A stretch of 64,000 bases of DNA from Paenibacillus sp. V4I7. GTDB taxonomy: Bacteria; Bacillota; Bacilli; Paenibacillales; NBRC-103111. The notes under the pieces are model-generated. The model did not search any database. It saw only the letters and a program-made list of their open reading frames with translations, and was not told where the DNA came from. This document shows, one piece after another, positions 36,590 through 45,682 of the stretch. The position numbers and the translations under genes are program-made. Position 1 is the stretch's first letter. Each line of letters starts with the position of its first letter. The DNA lies in the NCBI RefSeq assembly GCF_030817275.1, contig NZ_JAUSZD010000002.1, forward strand, positions 4,650,001 to 4,714,000, given 5' to 3'.

Positions 36590-36905
36590 ATTCTTTCCCC
36601 CCCGGCCTTATTGTAACATTTGTCGAATTAATATTATACGGGAATAGTTTTCTAGAAATAATGAAATCGCTGCCATCTTCTCATAGCATATCACCACTTA
36701 ATTTTCAATGAATGAAGTTTTTATAGACAAAACTGTTCTTTTTTTAGAAGTGGCATCTATTGCCTCGACTAAACAAATAAGCTAGGCAAGTTGAAATAGT
36801 CGTGCTGCTCGCGCAGCAAATGACTTTGAAATACTTACAAATACTTAAAAATTACTTTTATACACTTAAAATTCATGATAAACTTACTTATAAGAGGTGA
36901 TGATG
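36590..36905. promoter_or_regulatory. divergent control region with 10-bp phased repeats and a small hairpin
   Basis: A ~310-base gap between divergent regulator genes. At 36829-36868 the series AAATACTTAC AAATACTTAA AAATTACTTT TATACACTTA repeats every ten bases, about one helix turn, directly upstream of the DeoR gene. At 36798-36825 there is a short stem-loop (TGCTGC-TCGC-GCAGCA with AGTC/GACT outside). DeoR-type repressors often bind direct repeats near their own promoter, so self-control is plausible. The -10/-35 boxes are not certain. Confidence 0.4.
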
Positions 36906-37700
36906 ATGTATCAAGAAGAACGATTACTGAAAATACTCGACTATATTAAAGAACACCATGCGATGAGTGTTATGGATATCTGCTCTCTTCTAGATGTTTC
37001 TAGGGATACAGCCCGAAGAGATATTGTTAAATTAGTACAAGAAGGGGTCGTCATTCGTACACATGGAGGCGTCGCTTTGCCTCAATTGAAGAAGGAAATA
37101 GCCACCTATCAGGAACGTTTAATTGACGAAACAGACAGTAAAAGAAAAATTGGGAAGATCGCAGCTAAACTAGTTCAAGATCGGGAAACAGTCATTTTAG
37201 ACGTATCAACTACGGTACAGTCTGTAGCAGAACAAATTTCAGCTAAAAATATTACGGCTGTCACACACTCCATAGACATTGTAGGGATTCTCTCAGGTCG
37301 GGAAGATCTGCAAGTTTATGTGCTAGGCGGCTATTTACATACCAAAAATCGGTTATTATATGGACCTTCCGTCATTGATAAGTTAAGAGAATTAAGAGCT
37401 GATAAGGCATTTATCGGAGCTACAGCTATACAAGCTGATGGGCTTTACTTTCCTTACGAAGATGATGTTTCTGTAAAAAAAGAGATGGCCCGCAGATCGG
37501 ATCAGGTAATCGTCGTAGCAGATTTCACGAAGTTTACAAGCAAATCGGTTTATCGTTTAGATTTTGACTTTGTGGATATTTTGATTACCGATCAAGAGGT
37601 GCCTAACGAAATAAAAGAAGTACTCCATCATAAAAATATAGCGATTATTCAATGTGAAGAGAAAGACAAAGATGAGGAGGATAACAAAGATGAGTCTTAA
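36906..37700 (+). CDS. DeoR-family transcriptional regulator
   Basis: About 264 residues. A run of GTG-ATG-ATG-ATG at 36897-36908 offers several starts; the last best fits the AAGAGGTGA site. The N-terminal HTH (VMDICSLLDVSRDTARRDI, then THGGVALP) is the DeoR signature. The C-terminal sugar-phosphate sensor has FIGATAIQADGLYF and VADFTKF. It overlaps the nagA start by 11 bases, so the two are co-translated. It likely represses this pair until an amino-sugar phosphate (or other sugar phosphate) appears. Confidence 0.88.
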   Translation: MYQEERLLKILDYIKEHHAMSVMDICSLLDVSRDTARRDIVKLVQEGVVIRTHGGVALPQLKKEIATYQERLIDETDSKRKIGKIAAKLVQDRETVILDVSTTVQSVAEQISAKNITAVTHSIDIVGILSGREDLQVYVLGGYLHTKNRLLYGPSVIDKLRELRADKAFIGATAIQADGLYFPYEDDVSVKKEMARRSDQVIVVADFTKFTSKSVYRLDFDFVDILITDQEVPNEIKEVLHHKNIAIIQCEEKDKDEEDNKDES

Positions 37701-38835
37701 AATTTTGCACAACGTAAACGTGGTTCAACCAGACGACCTTGTTCTACCTGCCACACTTTGGATAAGAAACGGAATTATTGAAAAGCTAGAAAGTGGTCTT
37801 TCTTCTCTTCCGGTGGGCGAATATGAACTTATAGATGGCCAAGGACATTTATTGATACCTGGCATGATCGATGTGCATATCCACGGTGCTAACGGGTTCG
37901 ATATGATGGATGGCAGTGAACAGAGTATTCAGGAGGTTTCGCGGGCTTGTGCTGAAACGGGCTGCACTTCGTTTCTGGTTACCTCTGTTAGCTCTACAAT
38001 TGAAGAATTACTAACCATGATTCGTAGTGTGAAACGTGTAATCGGGCATGAAGTCGGGGCCAAAATTGCCGGGCTTCATCTAGAGGGTCCTTACCTGAAT
38101 CCGAAGCGTAAAGGTATGCAGAATGAACGGTTTTTACGACATCCGAATCTTACTGAAATGCAAGAGATTTTTAACGAAGCAAATGGACTGATTAAGATGG
38201 TTACAATAGCCCCCGAATTACCTGGCGGGATGGAGCTCATCTCTTTTCTGAAAGAAAAGGGCGTCATCATCGCCGTTGCGCATTCGGATGCCACCTACGA
38301 GGAAGCAAAGCAAGCCTTCGAGGCCGGAGCGAGTCACGTAACGCATTGTTTCAATGGCATGCGTCCGATTCATCATCGTGATCCAGGTCTGGTTGTAGCC
38401 GCTTTTGAAGAAGAACATGTAAGCCTCCAAGCGATTGTGGATGGCATTCATTTGCATCCTGCAATCGTTCGAATGATGCATCGTCTGAAAGGACCCGATG
38501 GCATGGTACTTATCACAGATGCTTTACAAGCCATGGGACTTGGTGATGGGAATTATGTGTTCGGCGGCCATCATGTTACGGTTTCCGACGGTGTAGCTCG
38601 ACTAGAGGATGGGACTTTAGCCTCCAGTACGGTTACGATGAATGAGGCACTGCGTCTAACCATTGAAACCGGCATTCCTTTAAAAGACGCGGTTCAAATG
38701 GCTTCAACCACACCTGCACGAATATTAAGCCTTAATACCCTAGGCAGAATCACCAAGGGCTTTGACGCTGATCTTGTCTTGTTAAATGAACAATTCCAAG
38801 TGCAATGGACAATGATTAGGGGTCATATCATCTAA
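37690..38835 (+). CDS. nagA: N-acetylglucosamine-6-phosphate deacetylase
   Basis: 381 residues from the ATG at 37690, preceded by GAGGAGG and inside the end of the DeoR gene. It is an amidohydrolase with all expected groups: HIHG (H63, H65), HLEGP (E132), AHSDAT (H198), THCFNGM (H219) and LITDAL (D277). It deacetylates GlcNAc-6-P to glucosamine-6-P in the cytosol. No nagB (deaminase) is adjacent, unlike many nag operons, so either nagB is elsewhere or another N-acetylated sugar phosphate is the substrate. Ends at the terminator at 38951. Confidence 0.87.
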   Translation: MSLKILHNVNVVQPDDLVLPATLWIRNGIIEKLESGLSSLPVGEYELIDGQGHLLIPGMIDVHIHGANGFDMMDGSEQSIQEVSRACAETGCTSFLVTSVSSTIEELLTMIRSVKRVIGHEVGAKIAGLHLEGPYLNPKRKGMQNERFLRHPNLTEMQEIFNEANGLIKMVTIAPELPGGMELISFLKEKGVIIAVAHSDATYEEAKQAFEAGASHVTHCFNGMRPIHHRDPGLVVAAFEEEHVSLQAIVDGIHLHPAIVRMMHRLKGPDGMVLITDALQAMGLGDGNYVFGGHHVTVSDGVARLEDGTLASSTVTMNEALRLTIETGIPLKDAVQMASTTPARILSLNTLGRITKGFDADLVLLNEQFQVQWTMIRGHII

Positions 38836-38950
38836 TGTTTGGGTAAATTCCCTCTAAGCAGCTGTCCTTCACAGTTTGCGTTTGGAAACTAGATTCAATG
38901 AATCAGGAGCACGATTATATCTCCGTGCGATTCCTCGCTGTCTGCAACAC

Positions 38951-38974
38951 AAAAACCCCCACCGGGGGTTTTTT
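38951..38974. terminator. bidirectional rho-independent terminator
   Basis: AAAAACCCCC-ACC-GGGGGTTTTTT style hairpin with A and T runs on both sides. It lies between the convergent nagA and PdxA2-type genes. Confidence 0.9.
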
Positions 38975-39023
38975 ACATATGAACATTTCTGGGATTAAGC
39001 TCAGCTTAGGGTTATGCTATAGC

Positions 39024-40022
39024 TTAATTGTTACGTTTCGGTGCCAATTCGATCGCCTGACGCAGAGCTTCCTTCATGCTCTGCTCGTCGGCTACCCCTT
39101 TGCCGGCAATATCGAAAGCCGTTCCATGATCGACACTGGTACGAATAATCGGTAATCCTACAGTAATATTGACCCCTGCTTCTAACCCAAGCACTTTGAC
39201 AGGACCATGCCCTTGGTCATGATACATAGCAACCACAATATCAAAGTCCCCTCTTGTCGTTCTGAAAAAGAGCGTATCTGCCGGGAGCGGTCCTTGGACT
39301 TGAATTCCTTCTTTTTGCGCACGCTCCACTGCTGGGACGATCTTCTCATCCTCTTCACCGTATCCGAACAAACCATTTTCTCCGGCATGAGGGTTTATGC
39401 CACACACGGCAATTCGCGGGTTCACATATCCCGCCTTTTGGAGTGTTTCATAAGCCATGCGAATCACATTATATACGCGCTGCGGTTCAATCATTTTGAC
39501 AGCATCAATAATACCTATGTGGGTTGTCACATGAATGACCTTCAGCTTAGGTGCCGATAGCATCATAGCAAAATCTTGCGTACCCGTTAATTCAGCTAAA
39601 ATCTCGGTATGGCCAGGATAAATGTGACCGCTCTTATGCAGAGCTGCTTTATTCAAGGGAGCTGTACAAATGGCATCGATTTGTCCTTCATTAGCCATCT
39701 CGATTGCTTGCTTCAAGTACATAAAAGCAGCGTGTCCCGCTTCGGCCGAAACCTGACCGAAAGGCAGGTCGGTAGGCAGCAGATTTAAATCCAAACAGTC
39801 CACAACTCCAAAAGCATACTTCGCCTCCGATAGGGACGATATCGAACGAATTTGCAGCTGACTCTGGACAACGTGTCCTGCTCGCTCCAAAATTTTGGCA
39901 TCTCCAATGACGAATGGGCGACAGCCTTCGTAGACATCCTTATCCCCCAATGCCTTCATAATGATCTCGGGACCGACACCTGCTCCATCCCCCATAGTAA
40001 TACCAATGACCGGTTTCGTCAT
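39024..40022 (-). CDS. PdxA2-type 4-phospho-threonate/erythronate dehydrogenase
   Basis: 332 residues. The ATG overlaps the stop of the kinase gene by four bases (ATGA), so it is translationally coupled. Metal ligands match the PdxA fold: H168 (THIG), H212 (NPHAGE) and H268 (MYHDQGHG); SVDHGTAFDIAG is also typical. PdxA itself makes the PLP precursor. Beside a DUF1537 kinase, PdxA2 members oxidise and decarboxylate 4-phospho-D-threonate or 4-phospho-D-erythronate to dihydroxyacetone phosphate. That pairing makes the catabolic role much more likely than vitamin B6 synthesis. Confidence 0.83.
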   Translation of the reverse strand: MTKPVIGITMGDGAGVGPEIIMKALGDKDVYEGCRPFVIGDAKILERAGHVVQSQLQIRSISSLSEAKYAFGVVDCLDLNLLPTDLPFGQVSAEAGHAAFMYLKQAIEMANEGQIDAICTAPLNKAALHKSGHIYPGHTEILAELTGTQDFAMMLSAPKLKVIHVTTHIGIIDAVKMIEPQRVYNVIRMAYETLQKAGYVNPRIAVCGINPHAGENGLFGYGEEDEKIVPAVERAQKEGIQVQGPLPADTLFFRTTRGDFDIVVAMYHDQGHGPVKVLGLEAGVNITVGLPIIRTSVDHGTAFDIAGKGVADEQSMKEALRQAIELAPKRNN

Positions 40023-41332
40023 TTCTGTTTCTCCCCTTTCTCAAGATGGATAAATTGCATGGCATGTAATAAAGACTTTTTGTTTCCAAAAGCTCCAGCT
40101 TTGGTCACCGTCGCCAAACAATCCCCTCCAAGCAACGTTCCGTAAGGAATGCCTGGCTCCACTTCATTTTGCAGTTCAATACCATGTACGCCTAAGTTTC
40201 TGCAGACCGCCTTGGCCGTATCGCCACCAGTCAGTACGAGTCCCTTGAGCGGCACGGCTGAAACAACTTTGCTTGTAATGACCCCTAGAGTGTCTGCGAT
40301 ACGATTGGATACGTCCGAAGGCTCTAATCCTAGTTCTGCCCCTTTTTCTCTTGCTGCGTTTACCTGCTCAGGCGAAGTACCTGCGTGCAAAGAAACATCC
40401 TTCCCTTCGGAAAGGGCGGACAGTAATTTAGCTAGGCAACTTTCAATTTCTTGATCTCTCACTTCAGGTGTACCAATGGCTGCGAGCGGGTTCATTTCTA
40501 ATGCTGTCACATTCGCTTGTTGGTTGACTTCCGCTACTTGCTCGCGAGTAATATTCGATATACTGCCGGCAACCAACATTACGGGTCCTTGCGCAGATGG
40601 TTTTTTGTGATGATTTTCTTGTTTCTGAGGACGATCCATCGGTAACAGAAACTCTGTTAAACCTGCAGATCCTACCCAGAGAACTCGGGAGCCGAATGAT
40701 TGAATAAGTGCGGCGATGCGTTTCAGGTCCTCGTCGGTTTCAGCATCGAAAACGAACAATTTCGTGTTGTTCTTTATTGCGTCCTTAATATAGTGGCTCA
40801 CCGAATCTAGACCGTCATGCAGCAAGGATAAATCAATATTGGCACAACTCTTCCCTGATTGTTTAAGGAGGATACGTGCGATGTCCGAATCCGGTACTGG
40901 AGTCTTCGGATCTCTTGCCATTTCCGTCTCATGAATAGGAATCCCATTCAAATAGTGAATCCCATTCACTGTCGCTCGACCAATTCTCGGAAATGCAGGT
41001 GCGATAAAAGCTGCCTCAAAACCGAAAGCATCCATGACGCCTTTGATTTCCTGTCCAAGGTTACCTCTAAGTGTCGAGTCCATTTTTTTATAAATCCAAG
41101 TAAAGCCCTTATCCTTTAGTGCGAGTGCAGCGCTTTTGGCTCTTTGATAGGCCATCTCTCCCGCTATGGAGCGGCTGTCCGTATCAATTACAATGACATC
41201 TATTTCATTGTCTACGTCCGAGATAGACATCCAATCAAAGATAACCTGCGTCTTCAACCCGTTTCTGGCAAATTGGACACCAGAGTCCGATGCGCCCGTC
41301 AAATCATCTGCAATAATGGATATCCGTTCCAC
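40019..41332 (-). CDS. four-carbon acid sugar kinase (DUF1537)
   Basis: 437 residues from a GTG at 41332, seven bases after AGAAGGAGGT; the ATG 39 bases upstream has no such site. The N-terminal sugar-binding domain shows ADDLTGASDSG. The C-terminal nucleotide-binding domain has LVLTGGDTAKAVCRNLG and GGDCLATVTKAGAFG. Members phosphorylate threonate, erythronate or related acids at O4. With the coupled PdxA2-type gene this forms a two-step route to dihydroxyacetone phosphate. The exact acid cannot be chosen from sequence. A 17-bp palindrome at 41474 lies in its promoter region. Confidence 0.85.
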   Translation of the reverse strand: MERISIIADDLTGASDSGVQFARNGLKTQVIFDWMSISDVDNEIDVIVIDTDSRSIAGEMAYQRAKSAALALKDKGFTWIYKKMDSTLRGNLGQEIKGVMDAFGFEAAFIAPAFPRIGRATVNGIHYLNGIPIHETEMARDPKTPVPDSDIARILLKQSGKSCANIDLSLLHDGLDSVSHYIKDAIKNNTKLFVFDAETDEDLKRIAALIQSFGSRVLWVGSAGLTEFLLPMDRPQKQENHHKKPSAQGPVMLVAGSISNITREQVAEVNQQANVTALEMNPLAAIGTPEVRDQEIESCLAKLLSALSEGKDVSLHAGTSPEQVNAAREKGAELGLEPSDVSNRIADTLGVITSKVVSAVPLKGLVLTGGDTAKAVCRNLGVHGIELQNEVEPGIPYGTLLGGDCLATVTKAGAFGNKKSLLHAMQFIHLEKGEKQK

Positions 41333-41473
41333 TTTCCTACCTCCTTCTAAAAGTGTGCCGCCCTTTTTCAAAATATACGGAGTAGCTTTGAAGTCTATCG
41401 TTGATAATCATCATAACGCCAGGGATTCGTTCAATGGTCCGCCTTAATTCTCATAAGTGTTACCCCTATTTAT

Positions 41474-41490
41474 TGTTTCATTTTGAAACA
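41474..41490. promoter_or_regulatory. 17-bp palindromic operator upstream of kinase-dehydrogenase operon
   Basis: Perfect dyad TGTTTCA-TTT-TGAAACA, 142 bases upstream of the kinase start. The same dyad with the same three-base spacer stands upstream of the regulator gene (43418). Likely binding site of the PrpR-type regulator encoded between them. Confidence 0.6.
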
Positions 41491-41555
41491 CATTTGCATT
41501 TCGCAAGCGCTACATTTCTATTATACAAAGATTCTATCGATCAACTCAATAGTAA

Positions 41556-43400
41556 TTATGTTTCATTATTCAACGTTTTGTTTAGCTTTCTCCACAACGT
41601 TGTGCGGTTGATGCCCAACCTTTTACAAGTTTGGGACTGGTTCATTCCTTCCTCCTGAAGGACATGCGTGATGATTCGCCGTTCAATTTCCTCCATAGTT
41701 CCTCTTAGATCTATTTGTGTGGAAGCCGTCGCTATGTTCAGGTTCGCAGATTGCCTATACCGATCAATCACCAACGCTGCTTCTTTGGATTCAACATAAT
41801 TCCCTTTGGTTAATATAAGCATTTCATGAATTGCGTTTACTAGTTCACGCAGATTGCCCGCCCAATGATATTGCATTAGTTCATCCATCGCCGAATCGCG
41901 AAAACCTACGATCTGCTTGCCTGATTGTGAGTTATATGAGGCAATGATCACTCTTACAATCTCATCCAAATCCTCCACACGTTCCCTCAGCGGAGGGATC
42001 GTAAAATGAAGCTCACTAAGAGCCATAATGAGATCATGGTTAACATCAGCCCTGCTTCTCAGTCGGTTCAATGTGGTCGAAGAGGATGCTACAAAGCGGA
42101 TGCTCTTATAGTGTTTAACGACTTGGAGCCATTTATCTTGCGCTACACGATCTAGCCTGTCCACATTATTCAGATATAAGGTCCCCGCGAAACCTGTTTC
42201 CGGCAAACTAAGCTCCTCTTTGGTGCCCATTAACAAACCATCCAATTCCTGTTCCGTCATCTCCTCGCACGAAATCATATAAAAACCCAGATCATGCCGC
42301 TTGCTTGCGGAATGAATTGCTTGGGCAAACATAGTCTTGCCCGTTCCCTTCTCCCCTGAAATCCAAACATTACGGTTGGTTTGTGCATACTTACTAGCCC
42401 GTAATATCGTTTTCTTGAGGATAGAACTCGAACCGACTAACTGATTAAAGGTAGTGATCCTTGAAGGGATATAAGCCGCAAATCTTCGCTCATTTCTCCA
42501 ATTTTCAATGGAATCTAGGCTAACCAAGTAATGAAAAGGGCCTACTGTTCCATGAGCCGTGACGCTGACTTTATATTGCTGGTCGTTCACGTGAAGGAAT
42601 TGCTGCAGCAGGTCCTTAGTGCCCGGCGTTTCTTCAAATTGTTGAATTAATTTATATAGGACAGGAAAAAGCAATTGTATACTGCTACCGCACACATCTT
42701 CTTCCGGCTTTCCGCCTATCATGTTACCTGCTGCCTTATTTATATATGTCACGTTCTTCTTTTGATCCAAAGCAAAGATAGCCCTTGCGTCGTTATCCAA
42801 TATTTCCCGATAAAACATCACCTTTTCTTGCCCTCGTCTATATACATCAAAGACTCTACTCACTTCTTGAAACATGTCGCTTACCGATTCTCGTCCCGAA
42901 GTAATCAAGATCCCATGATAACCCATCTCCTGCGCGGCACGTACCGTAACGGCGTCGCCCAGTACGATTTTCACATCAGATTGAAAAGCTTGCCGCAGCG
43001 CACTCTTTACCTCCGACGGGTCCCCGATAGAAAATGTAGGGATTTTAAACTCTAATAGACTTGACACCTCTGACACAGCTTTACATATGTTAGGAAAACC
43101 GATGATGGCTACTTTGGAGTTTGCTTTCCTAACGAGCGTTAACACTCGTAAAATATCGTAACCAGATACAGGGATATCCACTACTGGAAGGGAAGAATGC
43201 TGGCGAATCAGGCTGGCCGTGCCTCCGCGACTTACGATCATATTGTAACCGCGTTCTTCAGCAAGCTGCACTAGCGGTATGGCCTCCTGCAGGTCAGCCA
43301 CTTCCACATCCATGTGAATAGCTGTTTCTTCCTGCACCATCTCGAGCAAAAGATCTCTTAACCCAACGTAGGGAGCTATGGCTAAAACGTTAATTTTCAT
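41556..43400 (-). CDS. PrpR-N/PAS/AAA+/Fis transcriptional regulator with degenerate ATPase
   Basis: 614 residues; the ATG at 43400 follows AAGGGG at eight bases (a GTG three codons earlier is too close). Domains: PrpR_N sensor (about 1-170), PAS (about 200-310), AAA+ (about 320-540), Fis-type HTH (about 570-610: QTCKRLGINRTTLWRKL). Walker A is present (GEKGTGKT, about 348-355). The Walker B acids are N411-N412 (LYLNNVDR), and no GAFTGA loop is seen, so it should not hydrolyse ATP normally or touch sigma-54. It may regulate a sigma-A promoter by DNA binding, TyrR-like. Next to the acid-sugar kinase operon and two matching palindromes, it is the likely regulator of both. Confidence 0.8.
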   Translation of the reverse strand: MKINVLAIAPYVGLRDLLLEMVQEETAIHMDVEVADLQEAIPLVQLAEERGYNMIVSRGGTASLIRQHSSLPVVDIPVSGYDILRVLTLVRKANSKVAIIGFPNICKAVSEVSSLLEFKIPTFSIGDPSEVKSALRQAFQSDVKIVLGDAVTVRAAQEMGYHGILITSGRESVSDMFQEVSRVFDVYRRGQEKVMFYREILDNDARAIFALDQKKNVTYINKAAGNMIGGKPEEDVCGSSIQLLFPVLYKLIQQFEETPGTKDLLQQFLHVNDQQYKVSVTAHGTVGPFHYLVSLDSIENWRNERRFAAYIPSRITTFNQLVGSSSILKKTILRASKYAQTNRNVWISGEKGTGKTMFAQAIHSASKRHDLGFYMISCEEMTEQELDGLLMGTKEELSLPETGFAGTLYLNNVDRLDRVAQDKWLQVVKHYKSIRFVASSSTTLNRLRSRADVNHDLIMALSELHFTIPPLRERVEDLDEIVRVIIASYNSQSGKQIVGFRDSAMDELMQYHWAGNLRELVNAIHEMLILTKGNYVESKEAALVIDRYRQSANLNIATASTQIDLRGTMEEIERRIITHVLQEEGMNQSQTCKRLGINRTTLWRKLNKTLNNET

Positions 43401-43417
43401 CTCCTGCACCCCTTAAT

Positions 43418-43434
43418 CGTTTCATAATGAAACA
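43418..43434. promoter_or_regulatory. 17-bp palindromic operator upstream of the PrpR-type regulator
   Basis: CGTTTCA-TAA-TGAAACA, 18 bases upstream of the regulator start codon. Same half-sites and spacing as 41474-41490. The nearness to the start suggests self-repression. Confidence 0.6.
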
Positions 43435-43450
43435 CTTTTTCTGAAATTAT

Positions 43451-43491
43451 AATACAAAAGGCCACCCTTAGATAGAGTAGCCTTTTGTATT
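43451..43491. terminator. rho-independent terminator of the transport/pectin operon
   Basis: Arms AATACAAAAGGC and GCCTTTTGTATT match fully over 12 bases around a 17-base loop. Located downstream of the pectinesterase gene (stop at 43580) and upstream of the regulator promoter. Confidence 0.75.
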
Positions 43492-43579
43492 ATCGTTCCC
43501 CAGCCCGCCTATGGTGCGACGGATTCATCGTAGCAGCACATTGTCGAATCTCCTGCTAAGTAAATATGAATTGCGGCCC

Positions 43580-44533
43580 TCATGGATGGAGTTCCCCCTC
43601 CGGATCCCAGCTGTCTATGCCGCTGAGCACAGTCTGTACAGTAATTGCATCTGCCTCCGCTTTTGTAAGATGCCGTGACCAACGTACCCGGCTCTCCGGG
43701 TCGGCTCCCGGCCCCTTTGTGCCGTATTCCCCGTAACGGGCCGTCAGCTCTCGTGCGGGATCACGCCAGTTATTCCAGCCATCCGGATGAATATGCTTCT
43801 CCATATCACATCGGAGAAACAAGACATGTGCATAAGCCCGCCAAGGCCTGCCTAGGAAAACGCTGTGCTCGGGAGCGGCTCCCGTCAACGAGCAGTTCAG
43901 AAATACATATCCGTAAGACTGCCCTTCGGGTGCATTCGATGCGGTAATATAGCCGGTTTTCGGATTCAAGCCGTTCATTTCATCGCCGGTACGGGTTATG
44001 CTTCGAATTTCGCAGCGTTCAAAAACGACCGTCGCCGAACCGAAAATAAAGTCTACCGTTCCTTCAATATAGGAATCCACGAAATAATGCCGTCCGTTCC
44101 CAGGTGTATACAGGGTATCCTGACGGCCTAGCAAGCGGATCCTGCGGAAGACGGCTTTGTCTCCCTCCGAATGCAAGGCAACCGCCTGACCCACAATATC
44201 CCCACAGCCCGCATCATTGCTTATCGTCAGGTTCTCCGCCTGAAACAGATCTGCATAAATGTACATGCTGCAGCTCTTGAAGGTACCGATCTCCTGTCCC
44301 TCGGCATCCTTCATGCGTGCGTAGTCGCCATATACCAACACCGTCTCTTGCTGGCTTTCACCAAGCAAGGTAAGATTCCGTTTGCTCTGTGGGACTATAA
44401 GCTTCTCCCGGTATATCCCCTTGCGGATATAGATAACAGTACGATTCTCCGAATGGTCAGGCACAGCGTTGATCGCTTCCTGAACAGTTCGAAAATGGCC
44501 GCCGCCGCCGGCATCCACTATGAGTTTGTCCAT
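43580..44533 (-). CDS. intracellular pectin methylesterase (CE8)
   Basis: 317 residues; ATG after AGAGGAGAG. Right-handed beta-helix with the CE8 residues: Q116 (VGQAVAL), Q138-D139 (GRQDTL), D161 (GTVDFIFG) and R229 (LGRPWRAY). There is no signal peptide, in contrast to the CE8 module of the secreted fusion at 56359, so it should demethylate pectic oligomers after uptake. Last gene of the operon starting with the binding protein at 51669. Length is usual for a lone CE8 domain. Confidence 0.9.
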   Translation of the reverse strand: MDKLIVDAGGGGHFRTVQEAINAVPDHSENRTVIYIRKGIYREKLIVPQSKRNLTLLGESQQETVLVYGDYARMKDAEGQEIGTFKSCSMYIYADLFQAENLTISNDAGCGDIVGQAVALHSEGDKAVFRRIRLLGRQDTLYTPGNGRHYFVDSYIEGTVDFIFGSATVVFERCEIRSITRTGDEMNGLNPKTGYITASNAPEGQSYGYVFLNCSLTGAAPEHSVFLGRPWRAYAHVLFLRCDMEKHIHPDGWNNWRDPARELTARYGEYGTKGPGADPESRVRWSRHLTKAEADAITVQTVLSGIDSWDPEGELHP

Positions 44534-44553
44534 GTTTCTCTCCTCTTGTTCCT

Positions 44554-45654
44554 TTAAACTAAGCCGTCCATGGCCGCACAGGCCAGAATAAAGGCGCCCA
44601 TTCCATGAAGGTCGTTTTCACTTACCGGACGGGAAATATAATTTTGATAGTCGCCTGCCGAAGTACCTATACAAATGTCCGGTACGACAAGACGACCCTC
44701 TTCATCAAAATAAACCCGCTCCGTCAAACCACGGAATCCTTGGCGCGCAGCTTCCAAGGCAGTTTCATCCACACATCCGTGCTGATACGCTTTAGAAATG
44801 GTATAAACGAACAAGCTGCTGCACGAGGTTTCCAACCAATTGTCTGGCCGATCCCCTTTATCCACTACCTGATACCATAACCCCGTCTTCTCATCTTGAA
44901 ATCTGATTAGACCGTGAACGAAGCGCTGCAGCACCTGCCCCAATTTCTCCCGGCCGGGATGATCCGCCGGTAATTCGTCAAGGAAATCAACCAGCGCCAT
45001 CCCATACCAACCAAGAGACCTACCCCAAAACTCAGGAGAACACCCGGTATCTGGATTCGCCCAAGGAAACTGTCGACTCTCATCCCAAGCATGATACAGA
45101 AGCCCAGTACGCTCATCCGACATATGCTTTCGCATTAAATGTTCCCAGTCAAGCACCATTTCTATCAGCTGTAGATCTCCGTACTTCCGTGCATAGATGA
45201 CTGCAAAGACGCCACCCATGTACAGGCCGTCCAGCCACATCTGGTAAGGATATTTATCCTTGTGCCAAAAGGCTCCCTCCGTTGTTCGGTTCAAGGTGTT
45301 GAACAGCTGACGCAGCTTTTCCGCCGCCACCCGATACCGCCGATCATCAAATTCTTCATCCAACGTAAACAGAAGCAAACCGGCCATAATGGCATCCAGT
45401 TCATCTCGGGCAAAGAAAAAATTTCCATTCGAATCCACGAGAGAATCGACATAACCCTTTGGATAGTTCAGGTATACGTCATCCCCTGTTTTTTCCCAGA
45501 CCTGCATCATTCCGTATAAAAAAATACCCGCATGATAATGCCACCTTTTGGCAGGCGGCAGCTCCTCGGGTTTAAATTTGGTCATCAAGGAATCACAGGC
45601 GGCTTTAGCCCACTCGACGGGCGTTTGCGGTAACGTATCTTTCATAAGACTCAT
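44554..45654 (-). CDS. GH105 unsaturated rhamnogalacturonyl hydrolase (YteR/YesR-like)
   Basis: 366 residues; ATG after AAAGGAG at 11 bases. Alpha6/alpha6 barrel with D142 in MWLDGLYMG, equal to the catalytic D143 of Bacillus YteR, and D87 in ARDELDA, near YteR D88. ENDLHGMGAFILA near the end is a family mark. It removes the unsaturated galacturonate from rhamnogalacturonan or oligogalacturonate ends made by lyases. It lies 20 bases before the pectinesterase gene in the same operon. Cytoplasmic. Confidence 0.9.
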   Translation of the reverse strand: MSLMKDTLPQTPVEWAKAACDSLMTKFKPEELPPAKRWHYHAGIFLYGMMQVWEKTGDDVYLNYPKGYVDSLVDSNGNFFFARDELDAIMAGLLLFTLDEEFDDRRYRVAAEKLRQLFNTLNRTTEGAFWHKDKYPYQMWLDGLYMGGVFAVIYARKYGDLQLIEMVLDWEHLMRKHMSDERTGLLYHAWDESRQFPWANPDTGCSPEFWGRSLGWYGMALVDFLDELPADHPGREKLGQVLQRFVHGLIRFQDEKTGLWYQVVDKGDRPDNWLETSCSSLFVYTISKAYQHGCVDETALEAARQGFRGLTERVYFDEEGRLVVPDICIGTSAGDYQNYISRPVSENDLHGMGAFILACAAMDGLV

Positions 45655-45682
45655 GATAGGTAAAGCTCCTTTCGAGCAGCAA

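Noticed and set aside
39024..40022. true pdxA of vitamin B6 synthesis
   Set aside because: Fold and metal ligands fit, but overlap with a DUF1537 kinase points to the catabolic PdxA2 role.
41501..41514. cre-like site near the acid-sugar kinase promoter
   Set aside because: Resembles the CcpA consensus but misses key bases at both ends.
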